Below, one piece after another: positions 9,229-17,805 of a stretch of DNA of 64,000 bases. The DNA lies in NCBI RefSeq assembly GCF_901482695.1, contig NZ_LR590484.1, positions 2,604,001-2,668,000 of the forward strand. Reading direction: 5' to 3'. This stretch comes from Sphingobacterium thalpophilum. Lineage in GTDB: Bacteria > Bacteroidota > Bacteroidia > Sphingobacteriales > Sphingobacteriaceae. A program made the position numbers and the translations under genes. The notes under the pieces were generated by a model. It searched no databases. It had not been told where the DNA came from and saw only the letters and a program-made list of their open reading frames with translations. The stretch's first letter is position 1, and the number at the start of each line of letters is the position of its first letter.

Positions 9229-10680
9229 ATGAAAAATATAGTATCAATGGCGTTCTTGTCATGTGTCATGTTGACAAGCTGCGGCAACAAATGGCTGGAG
9301 ACGGCGCAGCCAAGCACGTCAACTGAAAGCTCAGAGGCGATCAAATCGCCTAGTCAGGCCAGCTATGCAATAAATGGTATCTATGATATCATGCGTGGAT
9401 ATGAATATTATGGAGCGCGGATGACCTATTATGGCGATGTTACAGGAGAGGATATGCTTGCCAATGGCGATACAAAGCGGGCGGCGAGCTATTATCTTTT
9501 CGAGTTCAATAAGGATAATACACCGTCCTCGCTTTGGTACCAGCCCTATCGTGTCATCCGTAATGCAAATAGTGTACTTGCCTATACCAATAGCGTGCCA
9601 GCATCTGAGATGACCGATATGCTCAGAGACATCAAGGGGCAGGCTTTGACTATGCGTGCCATGGCACATTTTGACCTGGTGAAGGTGTTTGGAACTCCCT
9701 ACTCGGTTGATCAGGGAGCGTCTTTGGGTGTGCCGATTGAGACGGAGAAACATGAGTTTGCAAGCAAACCATCCAGAAATACAGTTAAAGAAGTGTTTGC
9801 CCAGGTGATTGCAGATCTTCGAGCTGCTGACAGCCTATTGAGCAGTGCAAAAAACGATGGAAAGCTCAACCGTTTTGCGGCCCAACAGCTGTTGGCACGA
9901 GCCTATTTATACACCGGTGACGATGTAAAAGCATTTTCAACCGCTACTACATTGATCAAGAACGCCGAAAGTGCGGGCAGTTCAAAAAAAGGACAATATC
10001 AGCTGTGGAAAAATGAAGAATATGGAACGGTATGGTCCAAAGACTTTACAAGTGAAATCCTGTTTCAGCTTTCGGTATCAAAAGTAGAAAATGGACCTGG
10101 AAAAGAGGGGATAGGAAACTTATTGTGGCGTTCGGGGTACAACGATATCATTCTTTCGGACGATTATATGAACCTGCTCAACGCGGATCCGAAGGACGTG
10201 CGGCTTCAGACTATCATGAAATACACCAGTAAGCAAGTGGATTATTACTATCTGAACAAATATCCCGGCAACGCCGCTGAGAATGAAAATCCAGAGTTTG
10301 CGGATATTCCGATCCTTCGCCTTTCAGAAGCTTACTTGATCGCGGCAGAAGCCGCAGTGAAGCTGGGGGACAACAATAGTGCGCTCCATTACCTAAATGC
10401 GATTGTCAGCAGGGCTAATCCGGAGCAGACATTGAGCGGGGCTGTCAATTTGGATCGGGTAATGGAGGAACGCCGCCGTGAGCTGGTTGGAGAGGGACAC
10501 CGGTTGTTTGATGCTATGCGCAATAATCTACGGATAGAACGCAAAGGAAAAGCACATGTGTCGCCATTATTGCGGCCAGAAACAAAGTCTTTTGACCGTA
10601 CGTACTTCAAAACGGTGATGGCCATTCCAAGAAGAGAAATTGACGTCAATCCAAACATTGTGCAGAATGCAGGTTATTAA
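9229..10680 (+). CDS. RagB/SusD-family nutrient-binding outer-membrane lipoprotein
   Basis: 483 residues from the chosen ATG at 9229. That start gives a compact lipoprotein signal with lipobox LTSC (cysteine at residue 18), while an upstream in-frame ATG at 9139 would add 30 polar residues before it. SusD hallmarks are the TPR-like helices, DIKGQALTMRAMAHFDLVKVFG, and the C-terminal VMEERRRELVGEGHRLFDAMR block. SusD proteins form the surface lid of the SusC channel and capture glycan or peptide ligands. It is co-transcribed with susC. It is followed within 40 bp by a strong hairpin that may mark the 3' end of the operon. Confidence 0.93.
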   Translation: MKNIVSMAFLSCVMLTSCGNKWLETAQPSTSTESSEAIKSPSQASYAINGIYDIMRGYEYYGARMTYYGDVTGEDMLANGDTKRAASYYLFEFNKDNTPSSLWYQPYRVIRNANSVLAYTNSVPASEMTDMLRDIKGQALTMRAMAHFDLVKVFGTPYSVDQGASLGVPIETEKHEFASKPSRNTVKEVFAQVIADLRAADSLLSSAKNDGKLNRFAAQQLLARAYLYTGDDVKAFSTATTLIKNAESAGSSKKGQYQLWKNEEYGTVWSKDFTSEILFQLSVSKVENGPGKEGIGNLLWRSGYNDIILSDDYMNLLNADPKDVRLQTIMKYTSKQVDYYYLNKYPGNAAENENPEFADIPILRLSEAYLIAAEAAVKLGDNNSALHYLNAIVSRANPEQTLSGAVNLDRVMEERRRELVGEGHRLFDAMRNNLRIERKGKAHVSPLLRPETKSFDRTYFKTVMAIPRREIDVNPNIVQNAGY

Positions 10681-10684
10681 TACG

Positions 10685-11833
10685 ATGGTTAACAGATCAA
10701 TAAATATTTCTGGTTATTTGAGCACTGATCCGTTTAGGATCAGTGCTCTATACCCTTTACTTTTCATACTGTTGTCTTTTCAGCCGTGGAATCTGCGGGC
10801 ACAGTTCCAGTTGGGGCGGCATGACGGCCCCTATTTTTTCTATGAGAACGGCAAGACAGAGTGGATATGTGTTGCAGACGGAATCATAAAACGGGATACA
10901 ACGGTGGGAACCTTTTCTGTCTCTACAGAAGATGGCAGACATCGGTTTACTGTTTCTCGCCACCCGCTTGTTTCCCCGGCGCCGGCTACCTACCGTCGCA
11001 GTGACAAGCTAATGGTACTATCGGATCCACATGGCGATTTTGAATCATTTCACTCCATACTAAAGTCACAGCAGGTAATCGGATCGAATTATGAATGGAC
11101 GTTTGGAAAAAATCATCTGGTGATTATAGGCGATGTATTCGACCGCGGTCAAGATGTGCTGCCCATTTTTTGGCTGATCTATAAGCTGGAAGATGAAGCA
11201 GCCAAAGCTGGTGGAAGGGTTTATTTCCTGCTGGGCAATCATGAGGAAATGTTGCTGCGTGGCAACTATAAATATACCCAGGGCAAATATATGACCCTAG
11301 CGGATAACATAGGAAGAAAGTATCGTGACTTCTGGGCGTCGAATACGGAATTGGGACAATGGCTGCAATCAAAAAACACGATTGAAAAAGTAGGAAAGTA
11401 TCTCTTTGTGCATGCGGGGTTGAGTGCCGCCATGTTGAATCCAAAGTGGACGATTGACGCTATCAATGACTCGGTACGTCATCATTTGTTCCGGACGAAG
11501 GCCGAGCGGCAGCGCTCAGCCGCTGCCGAATTTCTGTTTGGCAGCGAAGGCCCATTGTGGTACCGAGGTATGGTGAAACAGGAAGAAAAATATCAGCCTC
11601 TGAGTGCGACGGACCTGAAGAAAATTCTGAAGAAGTATGCTGTCGAACGGATATTCGTAGGACATACCATCTTCGATGAAGTGAGCAGTTTTTATGAAGG
11701 GAAAGTATACGGAGTAAATGTCCGTAATGAAGCCAACCGATTGAAAGGAAGCAGCCGGGGGCTGCTGATTGCAGACGGCAAGTTGATACTGGTTTATGAT
11801 GATGCGACGAAGAATAAAGTCATCAATAAATAG
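10685..11833 (+). CDS. Secreted metallophosphoesterase of the PPP/Shewanella-like type
   Basis: 382 residues with a hydrophobic export segment (LYPLLFILLSF, about 22-32) and a likely cleavage after RAQ. The metal-binding motifs of calcineurin-like phosphatases are all present: DPHGD (114-118), GDVFDRG (149-155), GNHE (184-187), VHAGLS and a final VGHTIF. The order and the GDVFDRG/GNHEE form point to the PPP-like (Shelph) subgroup, so phosphoprotein or phosphoester hydrolysis in the periplasm is expected. The ATG at 10685 is 4 bp after susD. Upstream in-frame starts at 10640 and 10667 lie inside susD. The substrate and any link to the SusCD cargo are unknown, and its place at the operon end may be incidental. 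Confidence 0.82.
   Translation: MVNRSINISGYLSTDPFRISALYPLLFILLSFQPWNLRAQFQLGRHDGPYFFYENGKTEWICVADGIIKRDTTVGTFSVSTEDGRHRFTVSRHPLVSPAPATYRRSDKLMVLSDPHGDFESFHSILKSQQVIGSNYEWTFGKNHLVIIGDVFDRGQDVLPIFWLIYKLEDEAAKAGGRVYFLLGNHEEMLLRGNYKYTQGKYMTLADNIGRKYRDFWASNTELGQWLQSKNTIEKVGKYLFVHAGLSAAMLNPKWTIDAINDSVRHHLFRTKAERQRSAAAEFLFGSEGPLWYRGMVKQEEKYQPLSATDLKKILKKYAVERIFVGHTIFDEVSSFYEGKVYGVNVRNEANRLKGSSRGLLIADGKLILVYDDATKNKVINK
10720..10748 (+). terminator. Perfect 12-bp hairpin just after susD, inside the phosphatase start
   Basis: GAGCACTGATCC (10720-10731) pairs perfectly with GGATCAGTGCTC (10737-10748) around a 5-nt loop. It lies 40 bp after the susD stop and within codons 12-22 of the phosphatase as annotated. 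No clean T-run follows (TATACCCTTTACTTTT). It may act as a partial terminator or a 3'-end stabiliser of the susCD mRNA. Confidence 0.5.
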
Positions 11834-11908
11834 TATACACACACTTTGATAGGTAAAAGAGAAACTATATCTTCGTAAGAGATCAATTTTAATGTTACTT
11901 AACTAGAG

Positions 11909-13573
11909 ATGAAAATTTCACAGATCTTAGCCAAACAAAGTGAGACCAAGGTTACCCAAGCTAAAAAGCTCGCGTTTCGGGAATTGGAAGAATTTGAGCG
12001 CAAAGGAAATTTCGTGGCTTACGTAGATGAAGGGACAGAATCTTACGATGTCAATATACAGCTGGATAAAGATATCATCGTCGGGCACTCCTGTGACTGC
12101 GGGCCCCGGGAGACTTATTGCATTCATCAGATAGCCATACTGATTGAACTTTCGGCAAATAGAAAGGAAAGTTCTAATTCAAACAAAGCTTCAAAAAGCT
12201 CCCAAAGAAAGAAGGTAAAAGAAAGTGAACAACTGTTATTAAGTGTCGAACAAGAGTCGCTGACTTCCTGGCTTCTGGAACTTTTCAAGACCAACAAAGA
12301 TATTGAGTTACAGTTTCTGTTGAAATTCGGAAAAGATAAGCAGGAGTATCAAGAGAAAGATGTCGTTAAAATTTTAAGAGACGCCGTTGTGTCCGTGATC
12401 GGAAAGCGTAGGAAAGTAGAAGCATCCGAGGTTAAGAAGATCGTCCAGCTATGGGAAAAATCACTCATACCCTTTTGGGACTATTTAGCATTGAATATTG
12501 GAAATGAGAAAGTTATTGACCTTTTTTCAGCTGTGTACAATGGCGTTACTTCTATCGAATATCAAACCCTCTACACTGGAACACGTTTTAAAAAATTTAT
12601 AGAGATCAGCAATACCAAGATTGCTATGTTTGTTGCCCAAATTGAATCTGACATCCAATGGGTAAAATTGACGGATGCTTATTGGAGCAAAATGTGGACG
12701 TTGGGTAATGAGCAGGGAGGGATGCTGGACTTACTTGTCCTGATGTATCAAAGTTCCAGTCCGGATCGCAAGCGTTTACTGAGTGTGAAAATAGAACATC
12801 TGCTCAAAGAAAATTTAAGGGAGGGTTATCATATGTCTCTACCCGTGGATGAGTTTTTTCTCGATGTGCTCATTGAGAATGATACGTTTGAAGCAAATAT
12901 GGATTATTTTTTTCTCAGACATTGGGAAGCCAAATATAATCTGAAATTAATAGAAGCGGTTAAGCCGCTGGATCCGGAACGTGCCATCGCTTATTGTAAT
13001 CTGGTCATAGAGTCAAATGCCCGGTCTGAATATAATGATCCATTTTTAGATATATTGGAAGAATTATATACATTGAGCGGTGACTTGAATAAGTTGGCGC
13101 AAATCAAAATGTATAAGTTTGGGGTATATCCAAATTTCACCGATTACGAATTTATAGTCGAGAATTCAGAAGACGAGCAAATGAATAAGAAGTTCAGGAC
13201 GAATACGTTGACTATGCTACGCAACAGCATGAGCTATGATTATGATGCTGGTCAACTGTATTTTGACATACTGAAGCGAGAGAAAAATTACAGCAAAATG
13301 CTCGAAGCGATCGATTACCGCGTTGGAGCAAAGCTTTTATTGCATGTGTGGAACGATTTGTATGCATATGACAAGCTTAGATTTTTACGGGCAATGGCCA
13401 ACTCTTTGCATATTGATTACCGGACAGATCCATCCGATCTTGAGCAGCTGATCCACAAGATTATGAAAAATTATGAAAAAGACGTTATTAAGATATTATT
13501 TAAGCCAAGTCCCGGCAGCAACTATCTGCGCAGTTTTAGAGCGATGGTATATAATGAATTAGAAGATAGGTGA
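11909..13573 (+). CDS. SWIM zinc-finger protein
   Basis: 554 residues. The N-terminal region (about 45-82) contains the SWIM signature CxCx6CxH: Cys62, Cys64, Cys71 and His73, preceded by the usual beta-strands (YDVNIQLDKDIIVGHSCDCG). The rest is helical and repetitive, with no catalytic motif I recognise. SWIM domains bind DNA or proteins and occur next to ATPases, transposases or in stand-alone bacterial proteins of unknown role. Here the gene stands alone: the SNF2 helicase or AAA/VWA partners often found next to bacterial SWIM genes are not adjacent. Codon use looks like the neighbours. Confidence 0.8.
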   Translation: MKISQILAKQSETKVTQAKKLAFRELEEFERKGNFVAYVDEGTESYDVNIQLDKDIIVGHSCDCGPRETYCIHQIAILIELSANRKESSNSNKASKSSQRKKVKESEQLLLSVEQESLTSWLLELFKTNKDIELQFLLKFGKDKQEYQEKDVVKILRDAVVSVIGKRRKVEASEVKKIVQLWEKSLIPFWDYLALNIGNEKVIDLFSAVYNGVTSIEYQTLYTGTRFKKFIEISNTKIAMFVAQIESDIQWVKLTDAYWSKMWTLGNEQGGMLDLLVLMYQSSSPDRKRLLSVKIEHLLKENLREGYHMSLPVDEFFLDVLIENDTFEANMDYFFLRHWEAKYNLKLIEAVKPLDPERAIAYCNLVIESNARSEYNDPFLDILEELYTLSGDLNKLAQIKMYKFGVYPNFTDYEFIVENSEDEQMNKKFRTNTLTMLRNSMSYDYDAGQLYFDILKREKNYSKMLEAIDYRVGAKLLLHVWNDLYAYDKLRFLRAMANSLHIDYRTDPSDLEQLIHKIMKNYEKDVIKILFKPSPGSNYLRSFRAMVYNELEDR

Positions 13574-13630
13574 TTCACTTCGCTGGAATAGCCACATAAC
13601 TCAAGGGGTTTCAGGTCGGGGTCTATATGC

Positions 13631-14335
13631 TTAGCGAAGTGTAGGCAGGGATATCCCACTTAATCGTTGAATATAATTGTCAATATATAGTTGCTTGTCC
13701 TTTGATTTATATTGTTGGATATAACGCGGATGATCCAAAATAGTCATTTTGCCAAACAGTTTCTGTTCCTGGTTGATCTTCGCTAGAAAGGTACCGTTTT
13801 TTTTGCCCAGCACAAATACTTCATCGGTTTCCAGTCCCATTTGAATATGTTGTTGTAAGGAGGCCTGCATAAAAGGCTTTACCATTTCAAAGAGTTTTCT
13901 ATCGTCGTAGTAATTCGCGTTGATCCAATTGTCCGCTTGGGTATGTCTGACGATCGCCAGCGGGAAGGGGGAATTGATGTAAAATTGCTTGTAGAATACT
14001 TCGGGACCGCCATAGGCCTCAATCATATCGTACATGAATACAGACGACACTTCGTGGGTATGCGCTGAGTGCATTTTTATGCCACAGGAACTATAGAGCC
14101 TTTTGGTATCGGTGAAAGGTACCCCAGTTACGCCTGCGCCGTGTCTGCTGGGGTTAATGCCGATGATAAATTTACGCTTAACCGTGTCGTTATAGTATTT
14201 TTTGTAAAATTGCTCCATGACGGTTAACGTTTCCGGATTGTCCAGATAGGGATTGATGACATTAAAATCTGGAGGAAGATCCCCTTTATAATGGAGCTGT
14301 TTGTTAAATGAAATTACTTTTTCGCCAAATGTCAT
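13631..14335 (-). CDS. SMUG2-type uracil-DNA glycosylase family protein (DUF4918)
   Basis: 234 residues of the uracil-DNA glycosylase superfamily. Motif 1 is GINPSRHGAGVTGVPFTD (59-76) and motif 2 is the DHPRY region near residue 202, in the expected order for the SMUG2 group. Members remove uracil or related lesions from DNA as the first step of base excision repair. The motif 1 asparagine after GI, typical of SMUG proteins, is present. The gene is monocistronic and convergent with the SWIM gene. Confidence 0.8.
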   Translation of the reverse strand: MTFGEKVISFNKQLHYKGDLPPDFNVINPYLDNPETLTVMEQFYKKYYNDTVKRKFIIGINPSRHGAGVTGVPFTDTKRLYSSCGIKMHSAHTHEVSSVFMYDMIEAYGGPEVFYKQFYINSPFPLAIVRHTQADNWINANYYDDRKLFEMVKPFMQASLQQHIQMGLETDEVFVLGKKNGTFLAKINQEQKLFGKMTILDHPRYIQQYKSKDKQLYIDNYIQRLSGISLPTLR

Positions 14336-14352
14336 AGTGTATCCTTTATAGG

Positions 14353-14380
14353 CAATATAAGGCTTTTAGATGGGAATCAA
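14353..14380 (-). promoter_or_regulatory. Likely promoter of the SMUG2-type glycosylase gene
   Basis: On the minus strand CTTG (TTG at 14378-14380) is followed after 18 bp by TATATTG (14353-14359), a near match to the Bacteroidota promoter. The transcript would start about 10 nt before the ATG. Confidence 0.4.
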
Positions 14381-14674
14381 GAATCCTGCCCGAGGAAATT
14401 GTAAAGCTTGTAATTATGCGGTTAGTGAGCTTTAATAAACCTTAATCAAAAAATTGTTTCAGTTGGCTGAATATAGTAAATTCAGTCAGGAGGGAAGTCA
14501 GATGTATTATATCTTCATATCATAGACAGCATTTAGCCGTGGTGAGAACGACATGAGTCCGTGTTGAGTCCGTGTTGGGTCCGAGTCAGACTCGGATAGA
14601 AGGCGGTAGCACAGCTGTAACGGGACGCTCTTATTCTACTATAAGTACGAATGAACCCAGAGGATGACCAGAAC

Positions 14675-14682
14675 TATCTTTG
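14675..14682 (+). promoter_or_regulatory. Orphan promoter-like -7 element
   Basis: TATCTTTG, an exact TAnnTTTG match, followed by CACC exactly as at the rplY promoter. There is no TTTG at the right spacing upstream and no plus-strand gene downstream. Transcription from here would run about 230 nt to the hairpin at 14918-14939. Confidence 0.3.
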
Positions 14683-14911
14683 CACCGTGACTGAATAGTG
14701 TTTACCGTACACGGACTAGGTAGTAGATGCTATAGTCATGACAGATTATTTGAGCGGCTTATAATCGAATATAATTCTTGGTATAATATGGATTTCCTGT
14801 TGATTTGTGTTGTTGAGCATGTAAGTGTTCTAAAATACCCTAGTTAGCGATTAGGCTCCTTTTGTCCGAAATCAAAGGCGAACATCGGATAGAGTGAATT
14901 AGCGATTGGAA

Positions 14912-14939
14912 ATAAAAAAGGACGTCATGCAACGTCCTT
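14912..14939 (-). terminator. Intrinsic terminator of the SlyD-like gene
   Basis: AAGGACGT (14918-14925) and ACGTCCTT (14932-14939) form an 8-bp stem with a 6-nt loop. Read on the minus strand it is followed by TTTTATT, so it terminates the FKBP transcript. On the plus strand the tail is weaker. Confidence 0.85.
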
Positions 14940-14962
14940 CTTTATCCAGATACAAGGCCTTA

Positions 14963-15460
14963 TTAGTGACCTTGGGTACCGTCTGCTCCATGGGAATGTC
15001 CATGGGATAATTCTTCCTCAGTAGCGGGACGTACCGTTAAGATTTCGATATCGAAGTTTAACGTTTTGCCTGCCATGGGGTGGTTTAAGTCTGCAACTAC
15101 AACTTCCGGAGTTACTTCTGCAACGACAGCACGGAATTGATTTCCTTGGTTGTCCTGTAGAGGTAAAACTTCACCTACTGGCGGTAAACCTGTCTCTTTA
15201 AACATATCTACTGGAAGCTGCGCATATGCTCTGTCGTCTTTTTGACCGTATGCATCTTCTGGAGCCAATTCAAAGGAGATTTTATCACCAACGTTTAAAT
15301 CTGCGATGTTTTCTTCAAATTTAGGTAACATCATACCTACACCATATAAGAAGTCCAAAGGTTGTTCTGCAGTTGTTTCTTCAACAAAAACCTTTTCACC
15401 ATTTTCTACTGTGTGAAGTCTGTACGTCAATGCTACGACGTCGTTTGCTTTTATAGCCAT
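14963..15460 (-). CDS. SlyD-like FKBP-type peptidyl-prolyl cis-trans isomerase
   Basis: 165 residues. The split FKBP fold is visible (LTYRLHTVENGEKVFVEETT and then FAPED-type FELAPEDAYGQKDD) with an inserted-in-flap segment (LPVDMFKETGLPPVGE to FDIEILTVRPATEEEL). The C-terminus SHGHSHGADGTQGH is histidine-rich, as in SlyD proteins that bind nickel or other metals. These are cytoplasmic prolyl isomerases and chaperones. It lies 38 bp after the YyaL-like gene on the same strand, so the two may be co-transcribed. Confidence 0.88.
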   Translation of the reverse strand: MAIKANDVVALTYRLHTVENGEKVFVEETTAEQPLDFLYGVGMMLPKFEENIADLNVGDKISFELAPEDAYGQKDDRAYAQLPVDMFKETGLPPVGEVLPLQDNQGNQFRAVVAEVTPEVVVADLNHPMAGKTLNFDIEILTVRPATEEELSHGHSHGADGTQGH

Positions 15461-15498
15461 CTGATTCTGATTTTTGGTCGTCCGGAGACCACCGTTTA

Positions 15499-17499
15499 TT
15501 AAATATGATTTATTAACGCATTTATGGAATCCTGCGGAAGACTGCAGGTCTTATTTTTGCAAAGATATGCTTTTGTCTCCTTTCCGATTCTATTTTCCAG
15601 CAGTGGAAGGTTTTCTTCCGTACCGCCTAACACAAGTTTATTGGGGATGTAATGCTGATCCAGTTCCTTACGGAATAGCTCCGCTCGTTCACCGGTCAAT
15701 GCGATTTCATTGATCCCATATATTTCTTCTAGCAATAATATTGCCCAATTTGAATAGGCCGAGCCATAAGTTTTGATTTGTGGAAACACATTGGCCAACA
15801 GCTGATCCGCTATGGCCGTATAATTCTCGTCATCAAAAAGGAGCCCGAGGCGCTTTAGTTGACGTCCCATGGTCGAGGAGGATGAGGGGATGACGTTATC
15901 CATAATCTCGCTTTTGCGGGCTATAAGTTCTTCGGCTTCTGAAGATGTATAATAAAATGTTTTTTGTTCAGCATCAAAAAAGAGGTCGATTGCTTTATCC
16001 GCCAGCTCTCGGGCAATGTGGAGCCATTGCTGATCAAATGTGGCCTCATAGAGCGCAATGAAAGATTCTATCGTGAACGCATAGTCGTCCAGGAATCCGT
16101 TTATCGCACGATTCTCGTCTTTCGGCTGATGTAATATGGTATGATCATCTTGGATGAGCTCAGTACAGATAAACGTTGCATTATGGAGGGCGAGGTCTAG
16201 AAAGCGGTTGTTGTCCAGGGTACGGTAGGCGTCTACCAGCCCTTTTAACATTAGCGCATTCCAGGTGGTCAATTGCTTATGGTCAAGTCCGGGTCGTACG
16301 CGCTGTTCGCGATAATCAAATAATTTTTTCTTCGATTTTTTTAGAAACTCTGCCCATTCGTCACCTGACATGTTGACTTTAGCAGCAAGCTGGTCTGCAT
16401 TAATGGCGCATATGGGTACATTGATTTCTTCTTCCACCCAGTTGCCCTCTTCAGTAATATTGAAATATTGACAAAACAGGGGTGCATCTTCTCCTAGTAC
16501 GTCGTCAAACTCAGCTTTTGCAAATGAATAGTATTTTCCCTCCACACCCTCGCTATCGGCATCTAATGCGCTGTAAAAACCATGGTTGGGTGCAAGCATT
16601 TCGCGTTCGGCCCAAGCTATGGTTTCCTCCATGATTCTCTTATAGAACGGATCCTTGTTTTGCTGATAAGCTTCAGCATACAAGGACAGTAGCTGTCCAT
16701 TGTCGTAAAGCATCTTTTCGAAATGGGGGATATGCCAGTAATGATCTACGGAATAGCGGGCAAAGCCTCCGCCAATCTGGTCGTAGATGCCGCCAGAGCC
16801 CATTTTTTTTAAGGTGAAATGGACGTGGTCCAAAATAGACTGATCGTCGGTTAGTGAAGCATATTTTAAAAAGAAGGACCAATTGTTGGGCAGGGGAAAT
16901 TTCGGAGCTCTTTTATACCCGCCTTCTTTTTTATCAAAGGTTTGCACCCATGGCTTCACGATGTCGTCAAGGTCCGTCTCAGTGTATTGATCGGGGATAG
17001 GCTGAATAGGTAGTTTCTCTGCCCGTTGGATACCGTTTTCCAGTTTGTTTGCATAATCGAGCGCAACCTCAGGTTTCTCTTCCCACATCTGCGCAATCTG
17101 CAGCAGGATGTTTTGCCAGTCATGCGGTTTAAAATAGGTGCCACCGTATATCGGCCGGCCATCGGGCAGGCAGATGCAATTGAGTGGCCATCCGCCGGCG
17201 TTGGTCATCAGCTGTACCGCGAGCATATATACCTGATCGATATCAGGTCTTTCTTCGCGGTCTATTTTGATCGGCACAAAAAAAGTATTCATGGTCTGGG
17301 CGATGGCCGTATTTTCAAAGCTCTCACGTTCCATCACATGACACCAGTGGCAAGCAGAGTAGCCGATGCTAACTATGATAAGTTTATTTTCATCTTTTGC
17401 CTTTTTCAGGGCTTCCGCTCCCCACGGCATCCAATCCACCGGATTGTGTGCATGCTGCTTAAGGTAAGGGGAATTTTCAAACTGGAGTTGATTCGCCAT
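15499..17499 (-). CDS. Thioredoxin-domain protein of the YyaL/SPATA20 family (DUF255)
   Basis: 666 residues, the usual length. The N-terminal thioredoxin-like DUF255 domain (about 1-165) starts with the family signature [15 protein letters not shown] and has the CxxC motif CHWC at 50-53. The remainder is an (alpha/alpha)6 barrel-like region related to N-acylglucosamine epimerase/cellobiose epimerase folds ([35 protein letters not shown]). No signal peptide is seen, so it is cytoplasmic. The biochemical role of the family is not settled. A TAACTTCG box sits only 4 bp upstream of the ATG. Confidence 0.85.
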   Translation of the reverse strand: MANQLQFENSPYLKQHAHNPVDWMPWGAEALKKAKDENKLIIVSIGYSACHWCHVMERESFENTAIAQTMNTFFVPIKIDREERPDIDQVYMLAVQLMTNAGGWPLNCICLPDGRPIYGGTYFKPHDWQNILLQIAQMWEEKPEVALDYANKLENGIQRAEKLPIQPIPDQYTETDLDDIVKPWVQTFDKKEGGYKRAPKFPLPNNWSFFLKYASLTDDQSILDHVHFTLKKMGSGGIYDQIGGGFARYSVDHYWHIPHFEKMLYDNGQLLSLYAEAYQQNKDPFYKRIMEETIAWAEREMLAPNHGFYSALDADSEGVEGKYYSFAKAEFDDVLGEDAPLFCQYFNITEEGNWVEEEINVPICAINADQLAAKVNMSGDEWAEFLKKSKKKLFDYREQRVRPGLDHKQLTTWNALMLKGLVDAYRTLDNNRFLDLALHNATFICTELIQDDHTILHQPKDENRAINGFLDDYAFTIESFIALYEATFDQQWLHIARELADKAIDLFFDAEQKTFYYTSSEAEELIARKSEIMDNVIPSSSSTMGRQLKRLGLLFDDENYTAIADQLLANVFPQIKTYGSAYSNWAILLLEEIYGINEIALTGERAELFRKELDQHYIPNKLVLGGTEENLPLLENRIGKETKAYLCKNKTCSLPQDSINALINHI

Positions 17500-17805
17500 A
17501 AGACGAAGTTAGTGAAAAGCCTTCATAATGGAAGCTTAAATCTATTTTTAATATTTTGGTTCGGCGACTGCCCATCATCGCAATGGAGGCTGTTCCGCTT
17601 TCCCAGATAGCGATAAGTATAGAATAAATGTTTTTTATTTCTGTAAAAAGCATGATTGAAATCAACTATACTGTGGCGTTTTTCTTCTAATTGCGTTAAT
17701 TAGAGTATTAAGAGATTCTGGGAGGCGTAAATTAGATTGATGGCGTAAAACTCCAATGAATTTTGATTACTTTTACACACAATTATATTAGCTTTATTGA
17801 TACCG
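17500..17805. other. Divergent intergenic region upstream of the second sigma gene
   Basis: About 300 bp without a coding frame. It contains a possible minus-strand -7 box (TAACTTCG at 17504-17511) for the thioredoxin-domain gene and, at the right end, the clear promoter of the sigma factor (17762-17791). I see no repeat or RNA structure in between. Confidence 0.4.
17762..17791 (+). promoter_or_regulatory. Promoter of the second ECF sigma gene
   Basis: TTTG at 17762-17765, an 18-bp spacer and TATATTAG at 17784-17791. This is the Bacteroidota promoter with the same TAnnTTAG variant seen at the first sigma gene. It places the start site a few bases before the ATG at 17806, and it rules out the in-frame TTG at 17797 as a necessary start. 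Confidence 0.65.

Larger units (their letters stand above)
14336..14962. other. Gene-free region with small repeats, an orphan promoter-like site and a terminator
   Basis: No credible coding sequence over 627 bp. The left end carries the minus-strand promoter of the glycosylase. Next come two adjacent copies of GAGTCCGTGTT (14555-14565 and 14566-14576), followed at once by the palindrome TCCGAGTC-A-GACTCGGA (14580-14596). A plus-strand TATCTTTGCACC lies at 14675-14686, identical over 12 bases to the rplY promoter core, but no gene follows. The right end is the terminator hairpin of the FKBP gene. Two copies of TTAGCGATT occur near 14840-14910. It could hold a small RNA or a decayed element. 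Confidence 0.4.

Noticed and set aside
14555..14596. Tandem GAGTCCGTGTT units looked like the start of a CRISPR or tandem-repeat array
   Set aside because: Only two copies with no spacers, followed by a short palindrome. No cas genes are present.
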